Below, piece after piece: positions 1 to 12,419 of a DNA stretch of 64,000 nucleotides. A program made the translations under genes and the position numbers. The notes beneath the pieces are model-generated. The model saw only the letters and a program-made list of their open reading frames with translations. It searched no databases and was not told the DNA's origin. Numbering within the stretch: the first letter of the stretch is position 1; every line of letters begins with the position of its first letter. This DNA is from Rotaria socialis (taxonomy: Eukaryota > Rotifera > Eurotatoria > Philodinida > Philodinidae), in assembly GCA_905331475.1 (NCBI GenBank), contig CAJNYU010003280.1:57386-121385 (forward strand). Reading direction: 5' to 3'.

Positions 1-700
1 TTGTACAAGACCTTCTAATGGATGAACAGCATCTTGACAAAATGCAGTTGGATTTTTAAATGCATGATGAGTTGTATGAATATGATCCCATAAATATTTC
101 GATTCATGTAATGCACGATGTGTCCAGTAAAACCATGCGTCAAATATCAACGCATAGACAAGAACATTAAAAGCAAACCATGATAGTGTATATTGATTGG
201 TAACAAAATAATTTGTTGTCCATAAATATGGTTCAATAAAATACATCCATGCTACAGCATATGTTGTGTTTCCTAGGCGAAAAAAAATAAGAATATTTTA
301 ATTCTTTGTGAATTCATTTCGTATAAAAAATACCAAACATAGCACCAATTCCTAATGTAATTTCTTTTCGTATTTGTCGGTTTCGTTCTTGCCGTTGTTT
401 ATTTGTTAACAAATCAGATTTGAAACCTCGTGGATTTGTATATTCTAATATTCCAGCTGTTAATATATATTGAAATGTATATGAAGCAAACACGAACACA
501 TTTACAACAAGATAATCATTAAATGATGTCATATCAAGTAGATGCTCAGTGAAAACTTTATTCATCTTGATGTAAGGCCAAAACATAGCGGATACTAAGG
601 ATAATAATGATAATAGAGCAACAATACATGATCCAATATTATCTTCGATAGCAGCTTTAAAACTTTGTCGTTCCGGTGGAAAATCTGCTTTGGCTTTCAT
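1..700 (-). CDS. Fatty acid hydroxylase / sterol desaturase family protein (3' end outside window)
   Basis: Two exons are visible: 334-700 and 1-272, joined across a 61-bp GT-AG intron (273-333) in matching phase (Met-Phe-Gly/Asn-Thr-Thr). The protein begins MKAKADFPPERQ and has several hydrophobic segments. Exon 2 carries two of the histidine boxes that bind the di-iron centre in this membrane family: HRALH (HX3H) and HTTHH (HX2HH), spaced as in PF04116 members. The third box would lie beyond base 1. Family members hydroxylate or desaturate sterols, sphingolipids or alkylglycerols in the ER membrane; the substrate cannot be told from this part. The start is the first Met of the open frame. 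Family call is firm, subfamily is open. Confidence 0.85.
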
Positions 701-1649
701 GACAATATATCAGTACGATCTTACTAGACAGAATAGAAACAGTGCACATAATTTCATATCAAAAGACATTAGATAAATAGGTGAATATGAATCAACAGAA
801 TTTGCACTTCTGTTAGATTAAACTTATGAATATATGCAATCGTGTTTTGAGTATTTATCAAGAAAACATAGAGCGTTGGGCACACTTACAGTATTCAATC
901 GTTTATTCTTTCGTTTTTGCTTTTTTATTTGTTCGTCTTGTATCAACTCTGGAATATAATAGATAGAAATCGAAATGAAGATGAAGATAAATAGAGAACC
1001 TAAAAACGACGAATGACTCTTTTTTTCGTCCTTTTATATTTGCTTAGGACAACTAAATAGCAATTCATTAACACGTGTCCTACTCTTCATCGCATGATGA
1101 AAATCAACGAACTCGACTTCGTACAATGTTCCTTTGTTATGTCATCGTTTTATTTTTACATTAAGATAATCATTGTAAATATTGCATTATTTCTTATTCA
1201 AAAATGTTATCTACTATTTATTTGTTTTTTCTGTTGTATACACATTTCTATTTATGATCTAAGAAACGCAATTTCCTTATTCTACGCATACGAAGATGCT
1301 TCATTGGAGTTAAGTATTATGAAGTACGAGTTGTTGTCGTGTTAATAGAACACGATTTGTAATCAAAGTCAATATTCCAATACAAGAAGAACTGCTATTT
1401 GGCATGAAAACAGAGCTGTGTTCTTGTATGAAATATTTATTTAGATGGAATTAAATAAAACGTGTAATATGAAAAGATTTTCAAAAATGAAGAATTTTAT
1501 CAACAAGTAAATATTCTTTAACATAATTCAAGTGAATAAAAATTTGGTTAGCAAAGATAATTCTTGAATATCTTGCGTGTTCTTTAACCTCGAAAAAATG
1601 ATGATAGTCTTATGGCCAGGTGATATTTGTTGTCATAAATGTATCACTT

Positions 1650-1874
1650 TTAATGAATCACAAGGACAACGCTATTTGTCTTTTCAGTGCATGGCGGCAT
1701 AATCAATAGATAGTATGGAAGTGTTGTTTCTCTTGGATAACGAACTGGTTTTTCTTTTACATTTTCATAGTCTCTGTAAAAACAAAAAAAGAATTTTTTT
1801 AGTCGAATACAGTGATTCAAGCCTATTCATTCTTGTTGACTAGTCATAATAAGTAAAAATGGTACTTTATTATC

Positions 1875-1909
<35 letters not shown>

Positions 1910-2885
1910 AATTTAAAGAGCAATCTCAGTATTTTCATCTTGATAGTACTTAACAACGGTATACAAGGTTATCGTTAGAAAATACGAACACATATTTCAT
2001 TGTGTGAAAGCCGACAAAAAATTCATATAAATATATTAGATAAGAACTCTATATAATTGTTCTAACTACGGGTATAGACAAGAACGATGTTCTTGATGAG
2101 TTTTTGAATGACCACAAATCATTAAAACTCTCGCGTATAGTGCTATGGTTGATTTAGTATTTGGACACAGCATAGCATGTTACTAATCACGACAGACGTT
2201 TCTGTTACATAACAAACTTGATTTTTGATAAGAGAATGTAGTTATAAATGTGTATTTTTTTTCTTAATAACATTCATATTGCAGATCTATTAATACTGAT
2301 TTTAGTGCCAGATTTATTTTGTGTGAATGTCTTCACCGATAATGATAAGTAACGCGACAAAAATTAGACTCGAAACCTTTTAATGAAGGAAATAATTGAA
2401 TGATTCCATCAACAGACTGAACATGTTCAATGCAACTTGTGAGTATTTTCTCTGTCGATAGTATCTGAGAAGATAAAATTAAAAAAATACTCGGATTGTT
2501 TTTTTTCACACCAATTCATAAACCATTTGTAACTGACAAAAATTCAATTAAACCTTTTTTTCTACAGTTCTGCGCGCTGTTTGATTATAAAAGTTGTGAT
2601 CGATCAAAATTTCTCTACCGACTTTTATACTCTCGCTTTGAGAAGTGTAAATTTCAGGTATTTTTAATGGGAAAGATCAGCCTAGCCGTACTTAAGTAAA
2701 CACAGTGCGGTAACAGTTCACTAGATCCTGTTTCCTTTATGTAAATATAAATATATTTACGTATGTGTGTTTCCGGTTTCACGCGCATCATTAAAAAAAT
2801 TATTTTTACGCATAACTACTATCTTAGCAGTGTCACGCTCGGAAGTGTTTCTGCTCGGGAGCGTATTTATAAGCGGAAATGCCAT
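1650..2885 (-). CDS. Unrecognised five-exon gene, about 171 aa
   Basis: No single long ORF is present, but five minus-strand exon-like blocks join in consistent phase. Block 1 is 2761-2885, starting MAFPLINTLPSR. The others are 2554-2635, 2337-2464, 2086-2142 and 1650-1773, the last ending LVLVIH-type then stop (residues VVLVIH). Acceptors are good: a pyrimidine tract before CAG at 2465 and TTTTTACAG at 1774. Donors after exons 1-3 are GTAAAT, GTTTAA and GTGAAG. The last donor (GTTCTT at 2085) is weak; an alternative is GTAGTT at 2069, which would require another exon. The product looks soluble, mixed-charge, with no signal peptide or membrane span. I recognise no family. It could be a decaying gene. 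The phase agreement over four junctions is the main support. Confidence 0.45.
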
Positions 2886-2948
2886 GTCTTGATATTTTAG
2901 ATGTGTAATGATCAATGAAGCTCACTAGATTTTATTCTGAAATCATTC

Positions 2949-3071
2949 ATGAATAGAGCAACGATCGTAATTATACTGATGGTCACTTTAATCGCCTGTC
3001 AAGCAAAGGATTCAGTCATTGTGAAAATTACAAATGAACTTATATATTCTGGATTTAGTGGAAAATATTGA
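2949..3071 (+). CDS. Possible short secreted peptide or first exon
   Basis: A 40-codon frame starts MNRATIVIILMVTLIACQAK, which has the shape of a signal peptide: a short basic start, a hydrophobic core and an ACQA cleavage-like end. It is followed by about 20 residues and a stop. It may be a first exon whose partners I could not find, or chance. It lies 60 bp from the divergent start of the minus-strand gene at 2885. Confidence 0.2.
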   Translation: MNRATIVIILMVTLIACQAKDSVIVKITNELIYSGFSGKY

Positions 3072-4167
3072 TGTCTATTATTGCGTTTCTTTTCCTGTGC
3101 GAGTAATTTATTTTGATAAATGTCTGATTCACTTGACACTAATATGTTGAACAACTATTTAATTTAGCTGCATCTAAATTGCTTGGTCTACGTTTTTTCT
3201 TTCTTTGATATTCAAGTTTTACCTTATAAAATGGATAGCTACATTGTTAGCAACCACATGCCATTGACCAAAATTTCAATTATTATATGCAAATATGTTA
3301 AATTAGATCAATGTTTGAGAATGGATATTGATGATACTTATAGACAATCTAATCCATTGCAGTTCTCGAGGAGTCATCCATATAAAATGACTTGCATATT
3401 ACTATTTGCTCATCTGCTTTGTTCATTTTGAATTAATTCACTTGAGAATGAACAGCCTATTTTCGTTACAGATTTCTTCAAAATATTCTCGAAGACGAGC
3501 CAGATTTATTTCCAATGTTAGTCTTTTTAATGTTTTCTACCGTTGTAAACGGTTCCTTCGATTGAATTGTAATTACTTATTTTTTACGTGCTATGAATAG
3601 AAATCGTCTATATTCTATTGCTACTATAAAAACGTTACAGCAATAAAAGAAAATAATTCAATTTCTTTTACCATATTAAAATTTGATCGATTAAAGAGTT
3701 TGACTTAGCAGTAAATTCAACTTTTATGTCTTGATTACATCCAAAAATATGTTTTATTGACCTAGTCGAGGGCTGACATTTCAGATGTTATTTGTTTCTG
3801 ATCCCGGTGACCTTGTCTGGTCATATTTTCCTATTGCGATACCAAATACACTCCGGGTAATAATTGATTTGACCAATATCAAAGAAATTATCATTTCTGT
3901 TCTTTATTATTATTATTATTATTATTATTGTTATTAGCTGATTTGATATTTACTGAGAAAAAAAAGTAAACAAATAATGACAAAAAAAAGAATTGCAGAG
4001 CATATACATATATTACCAGATAGATACGACGGAATGTGAGCTTTACGTATACTAATACAATTACAAAAAAAAATGAACATAAAAATAAGATATGGAGAAA
4101 AATAACGAGAGATTCGCTGATTTTTTTTGTCCATGAGAATGAGAAATATAATCGCCTTAAAAATAAA
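3072..4167. other. Intergenic stretch, no gene seen
   Basis: AT-rich sequence with short chance frames only. A TTA trinucleotide run occupies about 3903-3936. Confidence 0.5.
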
Positions 4168-5590
4168 TTAAATCGGTAATTCAAATGGAACAGCTATGGC
4201 AGCTAATCGAGCTAAACTAACTATCTGTGCAAGTTTAACTACCTAAAATGAAAGACAACACGTTTTTAACGTCGTCTTTAGAATAGTTAATTATAAAGAA
4301 AAATGATAGAAATCTTACCAATCGAGCTCCGTCGTCCAAATCATCACAAGCAAGAATTTTAAATTGACTATTGACTAGAATTGCTTTAGCATCATCAATT
4401 CGTGTTCCTAGACAAAGAACAAAGTCAATTACTATTCCATGAAAACATAGTTGTTAAAAAAACCACTATCAACATTGCAATCGCACAACTACCGGAATAG
4501 TTAATTTGAGCTCTTTGGCTGCTGCAACGAAGCCATGAGCAATAGTATCGCATCTCATAATACCCCAGAATATATTAACAAATATGGCTTGAACCTAGGT
4601 GAAATTTACAAATAGATCAATCAGTCTATGCTTATTTGAACTCACTCTAGGATCGGCTGTAATTAATTCAAATGCATCTTCAACTTGTGCAGCTGAAGTG
4701 CCACCTGCAACATCAAGAAAATTAGCTGGACTACCACCATGTAATTTAATAATATCCATAGTGGCCATTGCTAAACCAGCACCATTGACAAGACATCCTA
4801 TTTCACCGTCAAGACCAATATAATTTTGATTTGATTCTTGTGCTTTGGCATCACGCCAATCGCTTTGAACATTTTCTTTTAGATCGAATACAGCATGTTG
4901 CCGAAATTCTGAACTATCATCCACATTAATCCTACAATCCATACCTATGTAACAAATGTGTAAGTTCATTCGTTCATTATGCAGCTTTGAGAAACTAAAA
5001 AACATCCTCCTATTTTGATGTACCTTAGCTTCACTACGGTTAATAATTTCTAAAACCCCGAACAGTCTGTTCTGAAGTCAAGTATTGCGTTTTATTAACT
5101 ACAAAAGACTTACTTGAACAAGATTAGATTATTTGAAAAATTTAACTTGACGACTCCTCATTAGCGATACCAATGAAAGTAATTCAAGAACTGACAAATC
5201 TGACTTTCGGGTAACGCCTGGCTTCAAACAAAATATTCATTGTATTGAGGCAACTCGTTTTATTTCATCAAGTCTTAAAAAAAAGAAATTTCAATTTACT
5301 TCCATTTTTCTGCCCAACAAAAAATCATAATACTCACGAATAAGTCATTTTGACACCACCTTTAAGTCCGCTACCGAACGAACCTTTACCTCGACCACCA
5401 GCGAGAATCTGAGCTTTGACTACGAGATCGTTACTAAGTTCTGAATGAATCACATCAAAATTAAAAACAATTGAATGTACTATCTTTCAAAACAAACCAT
5501 GACTTGGCGCAATTTGATAAGCTTGATCAACTGATTCAGCTACACGAATACCTACTTCTTTGAAGTAATCCCATAGAAACATACTCATGA
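4168..5590 (-). pseudogene. SUCLA2: Succinate-CoA ligase (ADP-forming) beta subunit, decayed copy
   Basis: Minus-strand exons at 5498-5590, 5338-5440, 4646-4944, 4474-4594, 4319-4407 and 4168-4242 read as pieces of the mitochondrial TCA-cycle enzyme SUCLA2. Landmarks are [12 protein letters not shown] and GLKGGVK (N-terminal ATP-grasp), [51 protein letters not shown] and a VPFELPI end. Lesions: the ATP-grasp middle (about 150 residues between GGVKMTYS and MDCRIN) is absent from the 390 bp available. The first exon is frameshifted after a SMGLLQ-like stretch. The last exon base before the donor at 4473 is T, so the spliced codon becomes TGA where the family has the RLQGTR glycine. The usually conserved IFGG motif reads IFWG and a DVGGG-type motif reads DVAGG. 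The transit peptide was not found. Known function belongs to the intact enzyme; this copy is inferred dead. Confidence 0.88.
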
Positions 5591-7325
5591 AGTAACAAAT
5601 AAGAACGTTTTGGAGTTAGAAAAATACACTGTTTTGATAGTGTAGCAAACTAGAGATAGTAATCAAGTGTTAATTAACTATTAGTTGTTTTTCTTAAACA
5701 CATAACTCACTTTGAAAATACTATTTCTAATCAATGCCATTATATTGTCCAGTAAAAATAAGCAAGGCTACTCGAGATCAACTTAAATAAAACTAACCTT
5801 TAATTGACTTCAAGAAATTTCTTCGGCAATCAAAACTCGATTTATTCTTTTATTATTTCTCTCGCACTACTCAAACTCAATATATCAGGAATGTCGTACT
5901 CGCCGTTCTCATCGTCAATCACATATTTATACAAGAGGTCGCACAATGTCGAACATATTTATATTGAAACCGTCATTCCAAACACCAGTGTATTTTGTTC
6001 GTAAATTTTCTATTTTTCAAAATACATCCGTTCCTTTCCAGTTTGTCTGATATAGCTTCTCGAACGATGATTGAAGTTCGCAGCACTCTCATTGTTAACT
6101 ACGTTTTCAAATGCAGTCACTTTTCAGTTCATCAAAATAGACGATCTTCCAAATTTTTTGTTTTTTTTGCTTATCGACTAGCCAACATCAATTAGTACGG
6201 AATGCTGCGGCTTAGTTAACATTTTTTTTTGTACATAAGCAGCTGTAGTTTGATATGGATTATGACTTTTACCCGTGTAGTTTTAATAGAAATAATTCGA
6301 AGAGATAATTTCTATGTAGAAACTTATACAAACTGAATTTCTAGAGTTTAACAGAGATGACTAATGCCATACAGAGCTGCCCTTATCACTTTTTTGATTG
6401 TTGAACCAATCAGTTAAGTATTCATTAATAAAATGGTAATCGTATTCTTATCCTTCGATATATCTATGTTATAATTAATCAAAAAAAGACATAGTGTCTC
6501 GTTTTAGTAATCTAATAAAATTCAAGTGATAAATCGGTTCACTATACGACTTACTTCTCGAATGTGCGTAGAATGAAACAGCTTCTATTCGAATAGTTTG
6601 TATAAAATGGATTGGTTAAAATCATTTAGAATTTTTATATTATTTTAGTATACATCATTACTATCATTCCATAATTATTTTAACAATGAAAGTATTGCAT
6701 TCAATTGATCTAAAACTTCTCTGTTCGATTTCATGCAACAGATTTTTACCCATAAGTCATCGTGACTATAATCATTAGCAATACTTGGTATTTTTAAATC
6801 AATAAGTTTGATTTCTTCTAGAAATAAAGTTAGCTTATAGTTCATCTATGATTTAATATACGAATTAAATAGTTTATTCGTCTTGTTAGTTAATGTTCAA
6901 TAGGTTTAAATTATCAAATAATCAACATAGAGAGGACATCGGTTTTTTTTCTGCCACAAATGATTAACATTTTTTTTATGTTGTGCGTCATCTGCCACGG
7001 CACATTCTTCATCTTATTTTTCAGCCTCATCTGGTGCTTTTTCTACCGCTGTATAAACAAAAATGAGAACGAAGCACCGACAGGAAATAACGAATTCTAT
7101 CAGATAGGCTTGTTTGTATATATATATATGTGTGTGTGTGTTCGTGGAATAGTAGAAAGTTGATCCCATCATTATCATCGGTATTCATAATCAGTGTCAA
7201 TATTTTTTGTACATCAGTTAACAACAATAATACCGTATAATGTTTCTCATTCGATTCTAACACACATAGTTGATGCAGTACTCGTAGACGTTCTTAAACT
7301 CAAATGTCTCATTTCTATATCGATC
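5591..7325. other. Intergenic stretch with one coding-like patch
   Basis: Mostly AT-rich filler. On the minus strand 5842-5946 reads as a coding-like acidic tail (VIDDENGEYDIPDI followed by a stop), but I could not attach it to other exons, so it is not called as a gene. Confidence 0.3.
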
Positions 7326-9370
7326 ATGCGTAGTGCAATACGTTCTGATTCTTATACAGAATCTGTTAAACAAGAAATTCATGAATCAACTGCAACATCA
7401 AAACCATCGAATAGACGATTAAAAGCCAATGGTGATGTTCAACAACGATCGTCTTATTATCTATCTGGTAATTCGTTACCTTCAAGTACTCGATCATCTG
7501 TCTGTGGATCCACATGTATGTGATTATATGGAATAAATTTTTAAAAAAGTCCTTTCTTTTTCCTTATATGCATCAATTTAATTGCTATTTATGTGTATCT
7601 TTGTAATAAAAATATATGAGTGGGTGCACTTATAAGGGCCTAAATATATTATGATTGAATCAACATTCATTTTACAATCGTCATTTATCTGTTTGTAGTG
7701 ATGACTTCATTACCGAATCATCCGGATTTTCAAAAACGACGACAGATTGAAAAAACCAATTCAAAACAGTTGGATCCTTCTCCGTTAACAGTAAAACCAC
7801 CACGCGAAGTTTCTGTCCGTGTGAAATTTATTCGTCTTGGTGAAGTAAGTTGATAATTTTTACTTTCGATTGTTTTTTTTTTATTCATTAAAATCCGTGA
7901 AAGGTAATTACATTAGAAGAAAAATTTTATGCTGAAGTTGTTATTGAAGCCCGATGGTTATATGATCCTGAAGCAGCTTCATGGAATCCAAATCTTTACG
8001 TTAAAAATGCACTTGGTGATGTTAAACAAGAAGTTGCTCGCGAATTAGTTGATAATTTAGATGAACCTGTTTATATTGATAGTAAAAACGATGATATTAT
8101 TTACGTATGGGAAGTACGCAAGGTTGTGGGTACATTCTGGGAAAAACTTGAATTAAATAGTTTTCCAGTTGATGTGCAACAACTTTCACTGCAGATTGTT
8201 ACAAGATGTTCGGTTGAAGAATGTGTTCTAGTTGAAAATAGTTTTCAGCCTTCGATGGTCAACCGAGAAGCTTTTCTAGGTAATTTTAATTGATAGAACT
8301 TAAGTTAGTGAGATTCCTAAGAAACAATTTTATTTCTATCATCTTAGCCCAACAAGAATGGTTTCTCTACGAACAAATTGAAGCACGCTCAACAATAACA
8401 ATGGAAGATTTTAGTTTTCGACCTATTCGGCAATCAACATATATCGGTAGATTTTATAGAATTGAAAAGTAGCTTTTTTTAAAATTCTCACATAGTTCTC
8501 TTAGTTAACTTCTATGCAACAGATGTTCTACTACTCGTAATAACTCAACCGTTTAGGTCTTATTTTTGCTGAGTTTGTTGAAGAAAAAGGAAAGGTTAGT
8601 GAAGTGAAACATCGAGGCCGTGCTGGTGAATAATAATGAAGCTTTAGATAGAAACGAATAGACATAGAGATCACGAAGTTGAATTTGTCCATCAACTTTA
8701 TAGAAAATAAATGACAATTTCAAATAATCAGGGCTAAAATGATTCTAATTATTTTTCTCATAGACATTTATTTTTTTAGTAACATGCTGTGTTGCCCGCC
8801 GACCGGGTTATTTCTATTGGAATGTTTATTTACTTATTTTTCTTATTACACTCATTGCACTAACTGTCTATAGTGTTGCACCTGAATATCCACAAAATCG
8901 TCTTCAGATTACATGTTTGTTTATTTAATTCTATAATATTAATGAAAATATTGTCTCATCTAGGTACACTTTTACTAACATCAATTATGTTTCGTTGGTC
9001 CGTTTCGCGTCTTCTTCCGCCTGTATCTTATTTGACATTATTAGATAAATATACGCTTATATCATTAGTTTTCATATCGGTTAATTCAATATGGCATTCA
9101 ATAATCGGTTTTCTTATGAGACATATGCATATATCAAAAGCCGTCGATTATTATGTACTTGGTGTATCGACAATGTTTTTTCTTATCTACCATTGTATAA
9201 TGGTTTTTTCATTATATCAAGCACTACGTCGTCGTCAAGTAATTCTCGAAAGCGATCGTAAATATGCCACGAAACTAGCAGGACTCTTTGAAACATTTGC
9301 ACAAGGTCATCATGCGGTACAACATTTTAAAGACAGACAAAATTCAAGTCATGCATCTCTCTTTGTTTGA
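7326..9370 (+). CDS. Pentameric ligand-gated ion channel subunit lacking the Cys-loop
   Basis: Seven exons join in phase: 7326-7515, 7699-7844, 7904-8279, 8348-8446, 8557-8625, 8780-8914 and 8964-9370, giving 473 aa. The first ~110 residues are polar and probably cytosolic or disordered. An extracellular ligand-binding-like beta domain follows (motifs RLGEVITLEEKFYAEVVI, FPVDVQQLSLQI). Then come four membrane spans: TM1 around FYWNVYLLIFLITLIAL, TM2 around LLLTSIMFRWSVSRLLP, the conserved PPVSYLTLLDKY linker, TM3 and TM4 (STMFFLIYHCIMVFSL). The linker and TM2 layout are typical of pentameric channels. No paired cysteines 13 residues apart are present, so it resembles the Cys-less invertebrate/prokaryote-like branch. 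Ligand and ion selectivity are unknown. The start at 7326 is chosen because the upstream in-frame extension looks non-coding. The exon E donor (8626) is the least certain join. Confidence 0.85.
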
Positions 9371-9449
9371 TTAGTAGATTGTTTTTGTTGTTTTTTTATT
9401 TGATAAAAAAGAAGAAATCATAAGTTACATTGAACACTATACATAGATA

Positions 9450-11550
9450 TTACTGTCGTTTATATAGACATATAAGATTATTATTTGTAGTTAAACATAG
9501 AAAATGTTCATTTAGACTAGTGGATAAAATATTCGAAATTTCGTTTTGTTCACATTCAATTTTGTATTGTTTAGTTTTTAAAATTGATTCTTTTGTTTTA
9601 TATGTTTGAATTTCATGATTAAAAAATGAGCCATCATTGTGGCCAACAATACATTCAAATGAATCAGTAGCTGAACTATTCTTTCGTTTATTAATTGGAA
9701 ACAGAGTTATTTTCGTTGGAATATGTCGAGAAGGATTTGATATTAAGATAATAATATGTAATTGTTGATCTTTAAGTGATTGTTCAAGATTGAAACAACA
9801 AATTTGATCGAGACCAAGAATATTCATTGCAATAAGATGTGTCGAATTATTAATCATACGAAATGATTCAACATGTTCACTACGAGTCCATATTGATTTA
9901 GGAAATGCAAGTTGAATAGGTGATTGTTCTTGTTTTTCTTTATATTTAATAATAAAAAGACCTGAAGTCGTACCAACGAGAAGAACGATATTATCTTTCG
10001 ACAATGGACAGAAAAGTAAATCAGTTATGTTAACAAGTGGACCTTGACCACTGTAAAGATTGTACATATGTGTAGTTGGAATTTTATTGATAAAAACCGA
10101 TGAATCCACATAATCAAATTGTGCAGTTGGTTTGTTTTGTTTACGAATAAACGATTGTAGTCGATCGATATACGAACGAATATTAATAAAACGAACGATA
10201 TGATCATAGCCAATAGCTAAGATACATGGATTACTTGAATGCCAAGTTAAACAGCTAATCGATGAAACCTATGAATACGAAAGAAAATAAATGCAATCGA
10301 TTATCGGATTTCTTTTTATTCAAATTTCAGACATATTTCACGTATTAATTTCATGTCACGAAGACTTAAATAGGCACCCCTTTTTTGTGTTGATGCGATC
10401 TTCTAACTAGATAATTTATTTTTAAATCACTTACAGACAGTTCAATATGTCCAAACATAATTTTCCATTGTGGTGATAAAAGATAAACATGGCCACTTGT
10501 TGATCCAACAGCTAATACATTCAATGTCTGATTAATATTTTCAATTTCAATCCAACATAAACATGAAAAATGTTCTGCATTTGACTTTCTATTTTTATCT
10601 TTTATCATACGATTAGTTGATGTTACTGCCGATTTCAATGTATTAACTTCGAAGATATGTGTTATTTCACATGTTTTACAATCAATAAAACACACTTTAT
10701 GACCACCACATGTTGCTAATATATGATTCGATGTATTATTTGGTTCGAATGCACACATTGATACAGATATTGTTGTTAAATCATCATTAGATTTATGATG
10801 ACAACGAAAACATTTTATTGGTTCAAAAGAACTTTTTAGTTTCTCTTTGGCATTCATCGATCGATTAAAATCATCAGTTAAATATGTTTTAAACGTTGAC
10901 TCAACCCGAGACTCAAATTCATTTATCTTTTTCTCAATAAAATAATTGCCTAATGATGATAAATGAAATTCAAAAAATATGTTTTCTTTTTCAATGAATT
11001 TTATTATAGATCGACGAAAATCATCTAGTGACTTTTTACTATTCGTTTTATTTTTAGCATGATGTGACAATGACCATAAAGAATCCATGTTTGTTTGAAT
11101 TAATAATAATAATAATTGATCAAATTTTAATTGGTCACTGTGAATTTGTTCTTGATCTACATCAATTAAATGTTCTAATGTTGGACAAATATATAATGAA
11201 AGAAATCTTTCATTATTTTTAAGTAAATTATCTGTTATGTTTAAGGTATTTAAATATTTGAAATCTTTAAGAAATAAAAGTGAGTCTAATTTATTATGGC
11301 TTAAATTTAAATATTTGATACAATTTTGAGATAATTTTGACCAATCAGGATTTATTGATGTTAATTGGTTGTAAGATAAATCGAGAGAATGAAGATTAGG
11401 AAATTTTTCAAATGGAAATGAATCGATATTTGCTAATTGTAAATTTGATAAATTCAATTCTGTTAATTGATCATTTGGAATTAAGGTTGGTAGACATTTA
11501 CAAGATGTTGAATAATCCTCGTGATATTGTTTATCTAACGAAATCATCAT
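9450..11550 (-). CDS. LRWD1: Leucine-rich repeat and WD repeat protein 1 (ORC-associated)
   Basis: Two exons, 10435-11550 and 9450-10268, joined across a 166-bp GTAAGT...CATAG intron in phase 0, give 644 aa, close to the vertebrate protein (about 647). Residues ~30-125 hold leucine-rich repeats (LTELNLSNLQL, LHSLDLSYNQL, IKYLNLSHNKL, LNTLNITDNLL). A helical linker follows, then a WD40-type half starting near residue 270 with the family landmarks CAFEP, ILATCGGHKVCFIDC and LAVGSTSGHVYLLSP. In animals LRWD1/ORCA binds the origin recognition complex and repressive histone marks in the nucleus. The stop lies 79 bp from the stop of the convergent channel gene. No lesion is visible. Orthology is inferred from domain order and motifs. 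Confidence 0.85.
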
Positions 11551-12419
11551 GTAGATTCTAAAATTGTTATAAAAATTTACTCTGCGATATGAAGACTAGT
11601 AAAAATAAGAATAAAATGATCGACAAAAGGTCTTAAATGCTCTAACATCATCTTTGAATGTCTAATGAAAAAACGGGATTATACCGCCACTGGTGATGAT
11701 TCATATATTTCGTTACAGAGGGTGTTAGATACTAGATATGAACAAGAAATATTGAAGTAGTTGTAAAATGTGTATTAGGTAAAATTATTCTACGTGAATC
11801 TTATTAGACATTTGAAAATATTATTTATTAGTCATGAACATCATTTGTCACACCCGTACATATACCTTTGTTAGTGGTGTTGTTCACTATATGAGTCATA
11901 GCAAAGTAGTTTGAAGGATGAAATTTTAACGGCAACTCATATTTGAACTAGTAATAACACAACTCGCTGCTTCAATGGCCTAATCATCAGAATGAATTGA
12001 TAATGTTGTCCAAATGAATATTGCATTTCTCGATTAGATTAAGAATCAGCGACTGTTTTTTCAACCAACTAATAGAGCAAAGCAATAAACACTTTGTTTA
12101 TCAGGTGACCGGGCAGATCGTCGCGAGACAAAATGTTGCAATATTGCATATTGTTGCAAATGTTTATTCAGAGAATGAATTCAAATTTTGTAATGTAAAT
12201 CAATGAAAATAATATAATAAATTAATTGTTCTCGTTTTGAAAAAAAAAGAATTATAAAATAAAACTAAAATCGCTATCAATCTAGAGATTTAAACATCAA
12301 TCGCACTTACAAAGATTAAACAGGAACTTTTTCTAATTCTTTGAATACCTCATATTGAGTAGTACTTCATTTTGGATCAACATATATATATATATTGCAA
12401 CGACTTGTCCATGCGACGT
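11551..12419. other. Intergenic stretch, nothing recognised
   Basis: AT-rich sequence separating LRWD1 from the downstream end of the kelch pseudogene. No convincing exon or repeat apart from a short TA run near 12380. Confidence 0.4.

Noticed and set aside
2568..2654. Plus-strand open block flanked by CTACAG and CAGGTATTTT
   Set aside because: It is antisense to an exon of the minus-strand gene that fits a five-exon phase chain, so splice-like flanks are probably coincidence.
4599..4823. 74-codon plus-strand frame
   Set aside because: Antisense shadow of the SUCLA2 pseudogene exon.
10315..10405. Possible extra LRWD1 exon inside the 166-bp intron
   Set aside because: It does not leave a usable donor in phase, while skipping it aligns directly with the expected WD-repeat sequence.
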